From Pleomorphomonas sp. PLEO (GTDB lineage: Bacteria; Pseudomonadota; Alphaproteobacteria; Rhizobiales; Pleomorphomonadaceae), in NCBI RefSeq assembly GCF_041320595.1, contig NZ_CP166625.1, positions 186,001 through 250,000 on the forward strand: a stretch of DNA of 64,000 nucleotides, in the 5' to 3' direction. Under the pieces are notes generated by a model. It had not been told where the DNA came from and made no database searches. It was given only the letters and a program-made list of their open reading frames with translations. Below are positions 56,321-64,000 of this stretch, in pieces. A program made the translations under genes and the position numbers. Numbering within the stretch: position 1 is the first letter of the stretch; each line of letters starts with the position of its first letter.

Positions 56321-57153
56321 GGGCGGATTCTCCGGGTGAGGGCCCAGGCGATGGCAAGGCCTGCGACAAGCCACAGGACGAGCACGACGAGCGCACTGGA
56401 AACCGGGAAAGGAAGGGTCCGGGCGAGGCCATCGAGGCCAGCGATCGGTGCATTCGCTTCGATCAGCGCCAGATTGTAGAGGCGGAAGGCGTCACCAGGA
56501 TTGGCGAGGACGAGCGCTGGAAACACCGTCTTGGTGAACGCGCCACCTTGGTCGACAATCACGGCGCCGAGCAGGGCGAGGTCGTAGAGCACCACCAATA
56601 CCAGCCAGGCGCCGATGGCGAGCGCCGCGGCGGTACCGGTCTGGCGCGGCAAGCTGGACAATGCCATGCCCAAGGCGATGAAGACGGCACCCAGCAGAAT
56701 CGCGGTGACGACGAGCCGGCCCCAGGCGATCAGGCCGGCATCATCAGCGCCATGAACGCCGGCGATCACCGCGCCGGCGATGCCGTAACCAATGGCAATG
56801 GCCATCGCCAGTACGGCAAGATGACCAAGGAACTTCGCCAGGACCAGTTCGCCGCGCTTCAGCGGCGTTGCCAGCACCAGTGCCAGCGTTCCGCGCTCGA
56901 TTTCGCCGGCGATGCTGTCGTAGGAGACAAGCAACGCCATCAGCGGCACGAGGTAGACGGTCAGCGTCGACAGGCTCGCCGCCGTCAGCGTCAGCGCGTC
57001 GGCTTTGAGCGCACCGCTCGGGCCAGAACCGAGGAAGGCGAGCGCCAGCGCGAACAGCGTGAAGGCCAACGTCGACAGCAGGACCCAGCGGTTGCGGAAG
57101 GCGAGACGGAACTCGGTTGCGGCCACCGCCGCCATGCGGTCCATGCCGTTCAT
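56317..57153 (-). CDS. nosY: Nitrous oxide reductase maturation permease NosY
   Basis: NosY is the membrane subunit of the NosFY ABC complex, which with NosD supplies sulfur and copper to the CuZ site. It has 278 residues with six helices. The first is FRNRWVLLSTLAFTLFALAL, and the ABC-2 type motif ALVLATPLKRGELVLAKFLG links to the ATPase. The start overlaps the nosF stop by 4 bp and the stop overlaps nosL by 4 bp. Confidence 0.93.
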   Translation of the reverse strand: MNGMDRMAAVAATEFRLAFRNRWVLLSTLAFTLFALALAFLGSGPSGALKADALTLTAASLSTLTVYLVPLMALLVSYDSIAGEIERGTLALVLATPLKRGELVLAKFLGHLAVLAMAIAIGYGIAGAVIAGVHGADDAGLIAWGRLVVTAILLGAVFIALGMALSSLPRQTGTAAALAIGAWLVLVVLYDLALLGAVIVDQGGAFTKTVFPALVLANPGDAFRLYNLALIEANAPIAGLDGLARTLPFPVSSALVVLVLWLVAGLAIAWALTRRIRP

Positions 57154-58061
57154 TGGGCGACTCCTTCCACGCTTGCCACGGAATAGTGGCGGTAGACGTC
57201 ATCGAGGTCCGGCAGAGCGATGTTGATGTCGGTGACGTCGGAGCCGAGCGCGGCGAGGCTGGCGAGCGCACCCACCTTATCCTCAGCGCGACAGGTGAGA
57301 ACGACGGACCGACCGTTGACGCGCTCGCCGCCGAGATGAGCATGCAAGGCATCGACCCGACCTTCCGCCGCTTCGACGTGAATGCGGATCGGCAGGCCGG
57401 CCCGGCGCGACAGATCGGCGAGCGCCCCCTCGGCGCGCAGTTGCCCCTTGGCCAAAATGGCGATGCGGTCGATGCGATTCTCGATTTCCGACAGGGAATG
57501 CGAGGAGAGGAGGACGGCCGTACCGGCCCGAGCGGAAGCCTCGAGGACAGAATAGAATTCTCGCCGGGAGACCGGATCGAGACCCGACGTCGGCTCGTCG
57601 AGCAGCAGCAAGCGTGGCGTTCCGATCAGCGCCTGGGCAAGACCGAGGCGCTGGCGCATGCCCTTGGAATAGGTGCCGACAGTCCGATTGGCGGCATCAG
57701 CGATGCCAACGGTTTCCAGGAGCGGCAGCGCCGCCTTCGGCGCTACGCCCTTGAGGCGGGCAAAATAGATGAGCACTTCGGCTCCGGTCAGGGCTTTCGG
57801 AAATACCACCTGCTCCGGTAGGTAGCTGACGGCGCGGCGCGCGGCGTTGGAACCAGGAGCGGCATCAACGATGGAGACCCGGCCGCCAGCCGGCTGGAGA
57901 AAACCGAGGACCGTCTTGAACAGGGTCGACTTGCCGGCGCCGTTGTGACCGAGCAGCGCCACCCGTTCGCCGGGTGCGACGGAAAGGCTAACCCCGTCGA
58001 GCGCCGTCACAGCGCCGAAGCGGATCGTGAGGTCCTCGACCGTGAGGATGGCGTCCGTCAT
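57150..58061 (-). CDS. nosF: Nitrous oxide reductase maturation ATPase NosF
   Basis: NosF is the ATPase subunit of NosFY, 303 residues. Walker A is GHNGAGKST, the signature YSKGMRQRLGLAQAL (YSKGM in place of LSGGQ, as is common in NosF) and Walker B LLLLDEPTSGLD. The C-terminal extension of about 80 residues after residue 215 is a regulatory domain shared with related ABC-2 ATPases. It starts 1 bp after the nosD stop and is coupled to nosY. Confidence 0.94.
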   Translation of the reverse strand: MTDAILTVEDLTIRFGAVTALDGVSLSVAPGERVALLGHNGAGKSTLFKTVLGFLQPAGGRVSIVDAAPGSNAARRAVSYLPEQVVFPKALTGAEVLIYFARLKGVAPKAALPLLETVGIADAANRTVGTYSKGMRQRLGLAQALIGTPRLLLLDEPTSGLDPVSRREFYSVLEASARAGTAVLLSSHSLSEIENRIDRIAILAKGQLRAEGALADLSRRAGLPIRIHVEAAEGRVDALHAHLGGERVNGRSVVLTCRAEDKVGALASLAALGSDVTDINIALPDLDDVYRHYSVASVEGVAQ

Positions 58062-58062
58062 G

Positions 58063-59385
58063 TCAGTTCTCCTCGGCGGGAATGAAGCCGACCGTCGCAG
58101 GGGTGTCCAGCGGGCGCGGGCCGGTACCCTCGGGCGACATCAGCGGGTGACTATCGACGACGCCCCCAGGCAAAAGGCCTGGGAAGCGCGACTGCGCCCA
58201 GCGGATAAGCTGTACCGCCGGCGCACCCAACAGAAGCCGGGTCATCGGTTGGCTCCAGGTCAGCAAGTCCACCGTGTCATTGGGCCGGTAGGGACTGTCG
58301 GCCATGCCGTCGCCATCGATGTCGAAGGCGACGTGGTCGGACCAGAAATTGCCAAGCGGGACTTTAGTGTTCTCGGCCGCTTCCGGAACGCCGCTCCATT
58401 CGAGCCAGCGGGTGCCGACGTATTTCACCTGCGTGCGGTTGCCGATGACGGCATTGCCGGTGAAGACGTTCTCGGCCGCGCCACCCGTCAGATGGACGCC
58501 GATGCCACACCCCTCGAGACGGTTGCCCTCGAACCGATTGCGCGTCGCGCCGTAGACGAACAGGCATTTCTCACCGCCGTCGCGCACTTCGTTATGGATG
58601 AGGCGCGAGTCGTTGACCGAATTGAGGAACAGGCCATGCGTGGCATCCCCCTCCGAAAGGTTGTCGGTGGCGGTCACGTTGCGGGAGAACATGAAGGCGA
58701 AGCCGAGCGTGTTGCCGCGCGATACGTTGTGCTCCAGTACAATGTCGTTGGCATACATCGAGTGAAAGGCGAAACGCAGCTCCCGCATCCGGTTGAAGCG
58801 GTAGCGCGCGTGCATCGATGTCGTGACGAAGATGCCGTCCCGGCCCCTGCGGATGTCATTGTGTTCGACAACCAGGCCCGGCGCGTTCCAGACATAGATA
58901 CCGGAGCCCATTTCAGCCCGGTGAAGATCGGTACGGCCAACGATGGTGTTGCCGCTGACCGTGGCATCAATCGCCCCCTGGACGTCGACGCCGATCAAAT
59001 TCATGACGATGCGGTTGCCCTCGACGCGGGCGCGGCGCGTGCCCTTAGCGAGCGCAACGCCGCTGTCGAGCTTGTCGAGCCGACGGCCGGAACCGGTAAT
59101 GTAGAGATCCTTGACCGTCACATCGTCGGCCTGAACCGAGATGACGGTACCCTCGCCACTGCCAATAATCTGGCTGTCGCGGCCCCCGACCAGCGTCAGA
59201 GGCTTATCGATGACGATCGAACCATCATAGCGGGTTTCGCCGAGCCGGAGGACATCCCCCGGCGCGGCGGCTTCGATAGCCTTGCGGAGCGCATCCGGTC
59301 CATTGCCCACAGCGATCTCGGCCGCGCCGGCGGTGCCGGAGCAGCTGAGAAAGACAGCAACAAGAAGACGGAGCGCGCTCGTCAT
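58063..59385 (-). CDS. nosD: Nitrous oxide reductase maturation protein NosD
   Basis: NosD is a periplasmic right-handed beta-helix protein of 440 residues needed for CuZ assembly; it docks on NosFY. The signal peptide is MTSALRLLVAVFLSCSGTAG. The repeated carbohydrate-binding/sugar-hydrolase-like coils include GIYVWNAPGLVVEHNDIRRG and GLFLNSVNDSRLIHNEVRDG, and GNFWSDHVAFDIDGDGMADS is the conserved NosD segment. GAGGA precedes the ATG at 59385, 9 bp after the nosZ stop. Confidence 0.94.
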   Translation of the reverse strand: MTSALRLLVAVFLSCSGTAGAAEIAVGNGPDALRKAIEAAAPGDVLRLGETRYDGSIVIDKPLTLVGGRDSQIIGSGEGTVISVQADDVTVKDLYITGSGRRLDKLDSGVALAKGTRRARVEGNRIVMNLIGVDVQGAIDATVSGNTIVGRTDLHRAEMGSGIYVWNAPGLVVEHNDIRRGRDGIFVTTSMHARYRFNRMRELRFAFHSMYANDIVLEHNVSRGNTLGFAFMFSRNVTATDNLSEGDATHGLFLNSVNDSRLIHNEVRDGGEKCLFVYGATRNRFEGNRLEGCGIGVHLTGGAAENVFTGNAVIGNRTQVKYVGTRWLEWSGVPEAAENTKVPLGNFWSDHVAFDIDGDGMADSPYRPNDTVDLLTWSQPMTRLLLGAPAVQLIRWAQSRFPGLLPGGVVDSHPLMSPEGTGPRPLDTPATVGFIPAEEN

Positions 59386-59394
59386 GTCATATCC

Positions 59395-61308
59395 TCAGGC
59401 GGACTTGGGCTTCACCAGCATGCGGCCGCGCATCTCCATGTGGAGGGCGTGGCAGAACCACTGGCAGTAGTACCAATGCACGCCCGGACGATCGGCGGTG
59501 AAGGTCACCGACGCCGTTGCCTGCGGCGCCACTTCCATCGCAACGCCGTAGTTGGAGATGGTGAAGCCGTGGGTCAGGTCATCGACGTCGTCGAGGTTGG
59601 TGACATAGACGGTGACCTCGTCGCCCTGGTTGACCTCGAAGCTTTCGAGGCCGAAGGCCGGCGCCACCGACGTCATGTAGACGCGCACCTTGTTGCCGTC
59701 GCGGATGACTGTGCTGTCACCCTCGATGTCGACGCCGTCGGCCTTGGCCTGCTTGACCGCATCGGCGAAGAACGGGTCGTCGCGCTTCCACACCGACAGC
59801 GGGTTGACGATGTCGGCCCGCACCACAATGCTGTCATGCGGCTCGGCGAAGGTCGGGCTGTCGTGCACCAGCTTCATTTCGTCGCCGGAGATATCGATCA
59901 GCTGCTCGTTCTCCGGCTTGAGCGGACCGACGTTGAGAAAACGGTCCTTGGAGAACTTGTTCATCGATATCAGCCACTTGCCGTCGGCTTCCTTGGTTTC
60001 GCCCATGGAGGTCGAGTTGTGGCCGGGTTGATAAGCGACGTCGATCTTCTGAACGATCGGATCGACCTTTTCGCCCTTATAGGCGCGGATCGCCTTGTCG
60101 ATATCCCACTTGACGATCTGGCTGTCGAGGAACAGCGTCGTATAGGCATTGCCACGGTTATCGAAGGCGGTGTGGAGCGGCCCGAGGCCGAGTTCCGGTT
60201 CGCCGACGACGCAAGAGCGCGGATCGGCGTTGTCTGTGAACAGCGGCGCCACCTTGTCGACGTCGATGATCGATACCGTCGGCGACAGCTTGCCGTTGAT
60301 CATGATGTACTTGCCGTCCGGCGAGGCGTTGACGCCATGCGGGCTGTTGGGAATCGGCACGTAGCGGGTGTACTTGGAGTTCTTGCCCTTGCGGCCGTCC
60401 AGCACCTTGACGCCGTTCAGCTCCTGATAATCGCCGGCGGCAACGCCCGCCTCGATCGCCTTGATGTCGAAGATGACGACATGATCGACCTCGTTGGCGG
60501 TCATCTCGGCGAGATTGACGCCCATCTCCGAGTTATAGGAGGTGGAGAAGGCGTAATTGCCCTTGTAGTCGGTGTTGGTGTTGTCGAGGTTGCCCGAGAC
60601 GATGACCTGCCAGGACACTTCCATCTTGTCGCCATCGACGGCGGTGAAGATGTTCACATACTGCTTGGGATCGTCGAGGATCTTGCCATCGTTGACCAGC
60701 GGCGCCTCGTGCTCGCCATTGGCGAAGATGTAGCCGGTGCGCGGATACTTCTGCGGGCGCATGCCGTGGATGTCGGAGGCGTTGGGAATCTCGATGATCT
60801 TGTCGCACTTCATGACGTCGCAGCGAACACGGGCGATACGCGTGTTGGCCTTGTCATTCATGAACAGATAGCGGCCGTCGTAGGTGCCCTCGGTGAACGA
60901 CATGTGCGGGTGGTGCAGGTCGCCGTTCTGGTAGGTCTTCATGCCGCGCTTGGCGAGGAATTCCTTGGTCGTCGGCATCAGGCCTTCGGTCAGGACCTTC
61001 AGGCTTTCGTTGGTCATGCCCCAGCCGGTGGCCGAGCAGCGGTTGAACACCGGCACGCGCATCAGCTCGCGCATCGACGGCACGCCGAGAATGCGCATCT
61101 CGCCGCTCTGGCCCGATGACCAGAAGCCATAGTATTCGTCAAGTTCGCCTGGCTTCACTTCGGCCTTGTTGGCCGGTTCGGCTGCCTTGCTGGCGCTGGT
61201 GGCCATCAAGCCGCCAACGGCGGTTGCGGCAACGCCGGCAAACATCGCGGTCTTGGCCGTGCCGCCTAAAAGCGACCGGCGGGACAGATTGTGGGTCTCA
61301 TCAGTCAT
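59395..61308 (-). CDS. nosZ: Nitrous oxide reductase NosZ, clade I (Tat-exported)
   Basis: NosZ reduces N2O to N2 in the periplasm, the last step of denitrification. The protein is 637 residues from ATG 61308 (GAGGAG upstream). The twin-arginine signal [20 protein letters not shown] places it in the Tat-dependent clade I. The seven-bladed propeller carries the CuZ histidines (for example [24 protein letters not shown]-like AEPHDS). The C-terminal cupredoxin domain has the CuA motif [20 protein letters not shown]. nosR precedes and nosDFYLX follow, in the standard alphaproteobacterial order. Confidence 0.97.
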   Translation of the reverse strand: MTDETHNLSRRSLLGGTAKTAMFAGVAATAVGGLMATSASKAAEPANKAEVKPGELDEYYGFWSSGQSGEMRILGVPSMRELMRVPVFNRCSATGWGMTNESLKVLTEGLMPTTKEFLAKRGMKTYQNGDLHHPHMSFTEGTYDGRYLFMNDKANTRIARVRCDVMKCDKIIEIPNASDIHGMRPQKYPRTGYIFANGEHEAPLVNDGKILDDPKQYVNIFTAVDGDKMEVSWQVIVSGNLDNTNTDYKGNYAFSTSYNSEMGVNLAEMTANEVDHVVIFDIKAIEAGVAAGDYQELNGVKVLDGRKGKNSKYTRYVPIPNSPHGVNASPDGKYIMINGKLSPTVSIIDVDKVAPLFTDNADPRSCVVGEPELGLGPLHTAFDNRGNAYTTLFLDSQIVKWDIDKAIRAYKGEKVDPIVQKIDVAYQPGHNSTSMGETKEADGKWLISMNKFSKDRFLNVGPLKPENEQLIDISGDEMKLVHDSPTFAEPHDSIVVRADIVNPLSVWKRDDPFFADAVKQAKADGVDIEGDSTVIRDGNKVRVYMTSVAPAFGLESFEVNQGDEVTVYVTNLDDVDDLTHGFTISNYGVAMEVAPQATASVTFTADRPGVHWYYCQWFCHALHMEMRGRMLVKPKSA

Positions 61309-61330
61309 ATTGCTCTCCTCGGTTGTTTTT

Positions 61331-63577
61331 TCAGGCTTGCGCTGAACCATCCACGTCGCTCCGCAAGGCATTCATGCCCGCGGATGCCGCTGCCCCCGTC
61401 TGGACGAGACCGTTCTGGCGTTCGAAACGCTCCCGCTTGCGCAGCTTGCTGATCACGACCGGACAGCGAGCCGTGCTCTGGTAGAGCACCTGGCAATGCA
61501 GGCAGGAGACGCATTCGTTGGGATTGATCTCACCCGACGGGTGGATCGCCTGCACCGGACATTCGTGGGCGCAGGTCTGGCAGGGATTGCCGCATTCGCG
61601 GTAGCGCTTCAGCCAGCGGAACATGTGCAGCCGGGCGGGGATGGCAAGGCCACCACCGAGCGGACAGACATAGCGGCAGTAGAAGCGCTCGATGAACAGG
61701 CCCGGCGTCAGCGCGGCGAGCGCGATCAGTATGTAAGGCCAAGGACGATCGAATTTCAGGATGATCGCCGTCTTGAACGGCTCGATCTCCGCGTAATGTT
61801 CGGCCATGTCGAGCGAGTAGAAGGACATGCCGAGGAGCCCCAGGAAGATCATGTACTTGATCGGCCAGAGGCGTTCGTGCAGTCCCCAAGGCAGGCGGAT
61901 CTGTGGCACGCGAAGCCAGCGGGCGATCTGGTTCGACCACTCCTGCAGCGCGCCGAACGGACACAGCCAGCCGCAGTAGGCACCGCGCGCCCAGAACAGC
62001 AGCGCCACCGCCACCGAAAACCATAGGATGAAGATTAACGGATCCATCAGGAAGGTTTCCCAACGGAAATCGCTGACCAGAGCCGACAGCACGGCGAGCA
62101 GGTTCACCACCGAAAGCTGCGCGTTGGCGTACCAGCCGATGAACACCAGCGTGAAGGCCAAGTAAGAAAGACGGATGATCCGGAACACCCGCTCGTTCTT
62201 CGTCGCAAAGGTCTGGAAGAAGAAGATGCCGGACAACACCGCCAGCGCGGTGACGAGAATGGCGACCTCGGTGCGTTTGGACTGCCAAATGCGAAGCCAC
62301 AGGCGGTCACGAGCCGGGGCCGCGTCGTCGGCAGAGGCATCCTGGGCTGGCATCGATGTGGGCGCAACCACAGCGAGCGCCGACCGTGGAGCAGCGGCGA
62401 GATAGGGCGGCGGCAGCGTATAATCGACGTCGTAGGTCAGGAACAGTTTGTCGATGGCGCCGACGGCTCGAGACACCAGCAGCTGTAGTCGCCAAGGCGC
62501 GGCCGCGTCGAAAACCGATGCCTTGGGGATGACGAAGAGGTCCATCTCGCTGAAGGTCGGCGCATCAGCAGGCGCCATTCGGACAACGCGCAAGTGATCC
62601 TTGTCGCGGAAACGAATCGTGCTCTCGCCCTGCAGCAAGGTGATGCGATCGAAAATGCCGCCGCGCACGTAGCCCGAGCCTTTGAAGGACCAGCGGCCAG
62701 TGCTGGCCACGAAGATTGCCTCGTCGCCCTCGCCGAGCCGGCTCTTCAGATTGGCATAGGCGGCGTCGCCAAGCAGAGTGCGGCCGATCGACGGCTGGCT
62801 GACCAAGCCGACGTAAATGTCGATGTAGGGATCGGTGTCGGCGCCCGCCTCGCGATGGTCGGCGGCACGCGGGTCGGCTAGCTTGCCAAAAGCGGCGTTG
62901 ATCTCAGCCACCGACAGGCTGAACCGCCGTACCGAACCATCGCCGGTGAGTTTCGTCCAGTCCGCCACCGCATCCTTGCTGCGATCCACCACCTTCAGGT
63001 CGGCGACCGGACCGGATCCGGCGGAAAAGCCTTCAAGCCCCAGGGCGCGCGCGGCCTTGATGCCGGACCGGCGGATCGAATCGTCGATCACCATGATGGT
63101 GACGGTGGCGCCGGAAACGATGTCGAGATCGTGGGCGGAGCCGGCTGCTTCCCGCTTGAGATCGAGTCCGGTGTATTTCTCGATCACCGCCCTGATCTTA
63201 GCTTCGGGAATACCGACCAGCACGATGGGTTCGGAGTGCTTGACGAGGCGAGCACCGGTGATCACCGCCTTGTCGTCAACACCAATCACAACGTTGATCG
63301 GCTTGCCGGAATAGCCGGTCGTCGGCACGAAATCAGTGTTGAGGAACACCCAACCGACGCGAGTGCCCGCCTTGAGGGCCGGCGCAGCGGGCATATCGGA
63401 GCGAATGGCGCCGTAGGCGTCGGCTCCAGGCACCAGATCCGAAGGAGCGACTTTGCCGAGAAAATCGGTGAGGCTGGCCGCCTTGGACGGCGTCGCGGCG
63501 AGAACCAAGGCGATTGCCAGGCAAAATGCTGCCATCACCCTGATAAGGCCGTTTGCCGTTTTTCCTGCCGGTTTCAT
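61331..63577 (-). CDS. nosR: NosR, flavin/iron-sulfur membrane protein for N2O respiration
   Basis: NosR is a polytopic electron donor/maturation protein for NosZ, 748 residues. After the signal, the periplasmic FMN domain contains the flavinylation motif DIVSGATVT with predicted FMN-threonine T158, the substrate of the linked NosX. The membrane part (from about residue 440) holds [16 protein letters not shown] and [17 protein letters not shown]. The C-terminal ferredoxin region has [20 protein letters not shown] and [18 protein letters not shown], for two [4Fe-4S] clusters. GGAGGGG lies just upstream of the ATG. An NnrR-like box precedes it. Confidence 0.96.
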   Translation of the reverse strand: MKPAGKTANGLIRVMAAFCLAIALVLAATPSKAASLTDFLGKVAPSDLVPGADAYGAIRSDMPAAPALKAGTRVGWVFLNTDFVPTTGYSGKPINVVIGVDDKAVITGARLVKHSEPIVLVGIPEAKIRAVIEKYTGLDLKREAAGSAHDLDIVSGATVTIMVIDDSIRRSGIKAARALGLEGFSAGSGPVADLKVVDRSKDAVADWTKLTGDGSVRRFSLSVAEINAAFGKLADPRAADHREAGADTDPYIDIYVGLVSQPSIGRTLLGDAAYANLKSRLGEGDEAIFVASTGRWSFKGSGYVRGGIFDRITLLQGESTIRFRDKDHLRVVRMAPADAPTFSEMDLFVIPKASVFDAAAPWRLQLLVSRAVGAIDKLFLTYDVDYTLPPPYLAAAPRSALAVVAPTSMPAQDASADDAAPARDRLWLRIWQSKRTEVAILVTALAVLSGIFFFQTFATKNERVFRIIRLSYLAFTLVFIGWYANAQLSVVNLLAVLSALVSDFRWETFLMDPLIFILWFSVAVALLFWARGAYCGWLCPFGALQEWSNQIARWLRVPQIRLPWGLHERLWPIKYMIFLGLLGMSFYSLDMAEHYAEIEPFKTAIILKFDRPWPYILIALAALTPGLFIERFYCRYVCPLGGGLAIPARLHMFRWLKRYRECGNPCQTCAHECPVQAIHPSGEINPNECVSCLHCQVLYQSTARCPVVISKLRKRERFERQNGLVQTGAAASAGMNALRSDVDGSAQA

Positions 63578-63643
63578 CCGCCCCTCCGGATCCGTTCAAC
63601 ATGAATTATGTTTTCATGTTTTCACGAGATGCAGAGGCGGACG

Positions 63644-63657
63644 TTGCGTTGGCACAA
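63644..63657. promoter_or_regulatory. NnrR-type (CRP/FNR family) binding site upstream of nosR
   Basis: TTGCG-TTGG-CACAA matches the NnrR consensus TTGCG-N4-CGCAA at nine of ten arm positions. Its centre is 73 bp before the nosR start codon, a fitting place for a nitric-oxide-responsive activator. Confidence 0.65.
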
Positions 63658-63664
63658 ACTCGGC

Positions 63665-63678
63665 TTGACTTAGGTCAG
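63665..63678. promoter_or_regulatory. Second FNR/NnrR-like palindrome overlapping the nnrS stop
   Basis: TTGAC-TTAG-GTCAG is a CRP/FNR-like inverted repeat (the FNR consensus is TTGAT-N4-ATCAA), centred 21 bp upstream of the better site. It includes the nnrS stop codon, so it may be fortuitous. Confidence 0.3.
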
Positions 63679-64000
63679 TCCCGTCCGTTGGCGCGCGGTC
63701 CGGTAAGGATGCCGGCATAGCCCACGGCGAAGGTGAGGAAGGCCGCCGCCCACAGAACGCCGGCGCAGGCGAGGACGTGGAAATAGGCGTCGCCTGAGTA
63801 GGGTGCCGCCATGCGCAGAAGAGCCCCGGCCGACACCAAGGCGTAGATGGCAATCTCGAGCCGTCCGGCGGCGAGCGGCCGGCCGGTGTGGCCACGGCTC
63901 ACCCGCGTCATGACGCCGAGCACGGTGAGTCCGACGCTGCCGGCCGTCCAGAGATGCAGCGCCGCCGTCGGGTCGACGATTTCTGGCCAAAGGATGGACA
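63675..64000 (-). CDS. nnrS: NnrS-family heme/copper membrane protein, C-terminal part
   Basis: The last 108 residues of a protein that enters from the right edge are visible. They contain LHLWTAGSVGLTVLGVMTRV followed by SRGHTGRPL, the characteristic NnrS segment (His-rich helix then RxxxGHTGR), and two further membrane helices (YFHVLACAGVLWAAAFLTFA). NnrS protects against nitric oxide stress and is commonly linked to nir/nor/nos genes. The stop lies 97 bp upstream of nosR on the same strand, so it could be cotranscribed or end just before the nosR promoter. Confidence 0.88.
   Translation of the reverse strand, partial: SILWPEIVDPTAALHLWTAGSVGLTVLGVMTRVSRGHTGRPLAAGRLEIAIYALVSAGALLRMAAPYSGDAYFHVLACAGVLWAAAFLTFAVGYAGILTGPRANGRD

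Noticed and set aside
58027-61119. Open frame of about 1030 codons on the plus strand opposite nosD/nosZ
   Set aside because: It is the complementary frame of two well-supported genes. High GC keeps antisense frames open; there is no family resemblance and no ribosome site.

Overview
The window looks like chromosomal DNA from a high-GC alphaproteobacterium, probably Hyphomicrobiales (Rhizobiales). The evidence is GC-rich codon use, tightly packed 1-4 bp overlapping operons, many ABC sugar importers, a TamA/TamB pair, a DmeR/DmeF metal-efflux pair and a clade I type nos cluster. The genus is not determined. I see no rRNA, tRNA, CRISPR array, phage or insertion sequence.

Layout. (1) 1-6095, minus strand: an oligopeptide-type (Opp/Dpp) ABC importer with two tandem paralogous binding proteins; the ATPase runs off the left edge. 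A HAD phosphatase follows (6361-7179, minus). (2) 7428-16044, plus strand: an ArsR-like regulator with a large C-terminal domain, a GH51 alpha-L-arabinofuranosidase, and a complete second Opp-type importer, probably for arabinose-containing oligosaccharides. (3) 16164-26840: a ribose-type ABC importer plus a DUF2291 lipoprotein (minus), a DeoR regulator (minus), then an isomerase, a two-subunit transketolase and an FGGY kinase (plus). A near-identical 29-bp operator-like element with TCG cores every 10 bp lies in front of both transcription units. The gene set fits a D-apiose/D-apulose-like pathway. (4) 27159-34499, plus: a LacI regulator, a CUT1 importer and a GH127 beta-L-arabinofuranosidase-like enzyme, with palindromic operator candidates in front of the regulator.

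(5) 34701-46201: TamA-TamB, two aldo/keto reductases, an MsbA-like exporter, the DmeF cation exporter with its repressor DmeR and a classic C-tract operator, and a DUF3861 protein. (6) 46322-54792: a ribose-type ABC importer (minus), MtnK and MtnA (plus), a SorC-type regulator (minus) and a class II aldolase (plus). Together these reconstruct the DHAP shunt, which disposes of 5-methylthioribose or 5-deoxyribose. (7) 54807-64000, minus: nnrS (partial), nosR, nosZ, nosD, nosF, nosY, nosL and nosX/apbE for nitrous oxide reduction, with an NnrR-type box in front of nosR.

Biologically the first half is a plant-cell-wall pentose scavenging region. It has two arabinofuranosidase families and four ABC importers, each set with its own regulator type (ArsR-like, DeoR, LacI). 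The second half adds envelope assembly, metal efflux, deoxy-/methylthio-sugar salvage and anaerobic respiration. The most informative original observations are the paired DeoR operators, the DHAP-shunt cluster with its own importer and candidate SorC sites, and the DmeR operator that abuts its own start codon.
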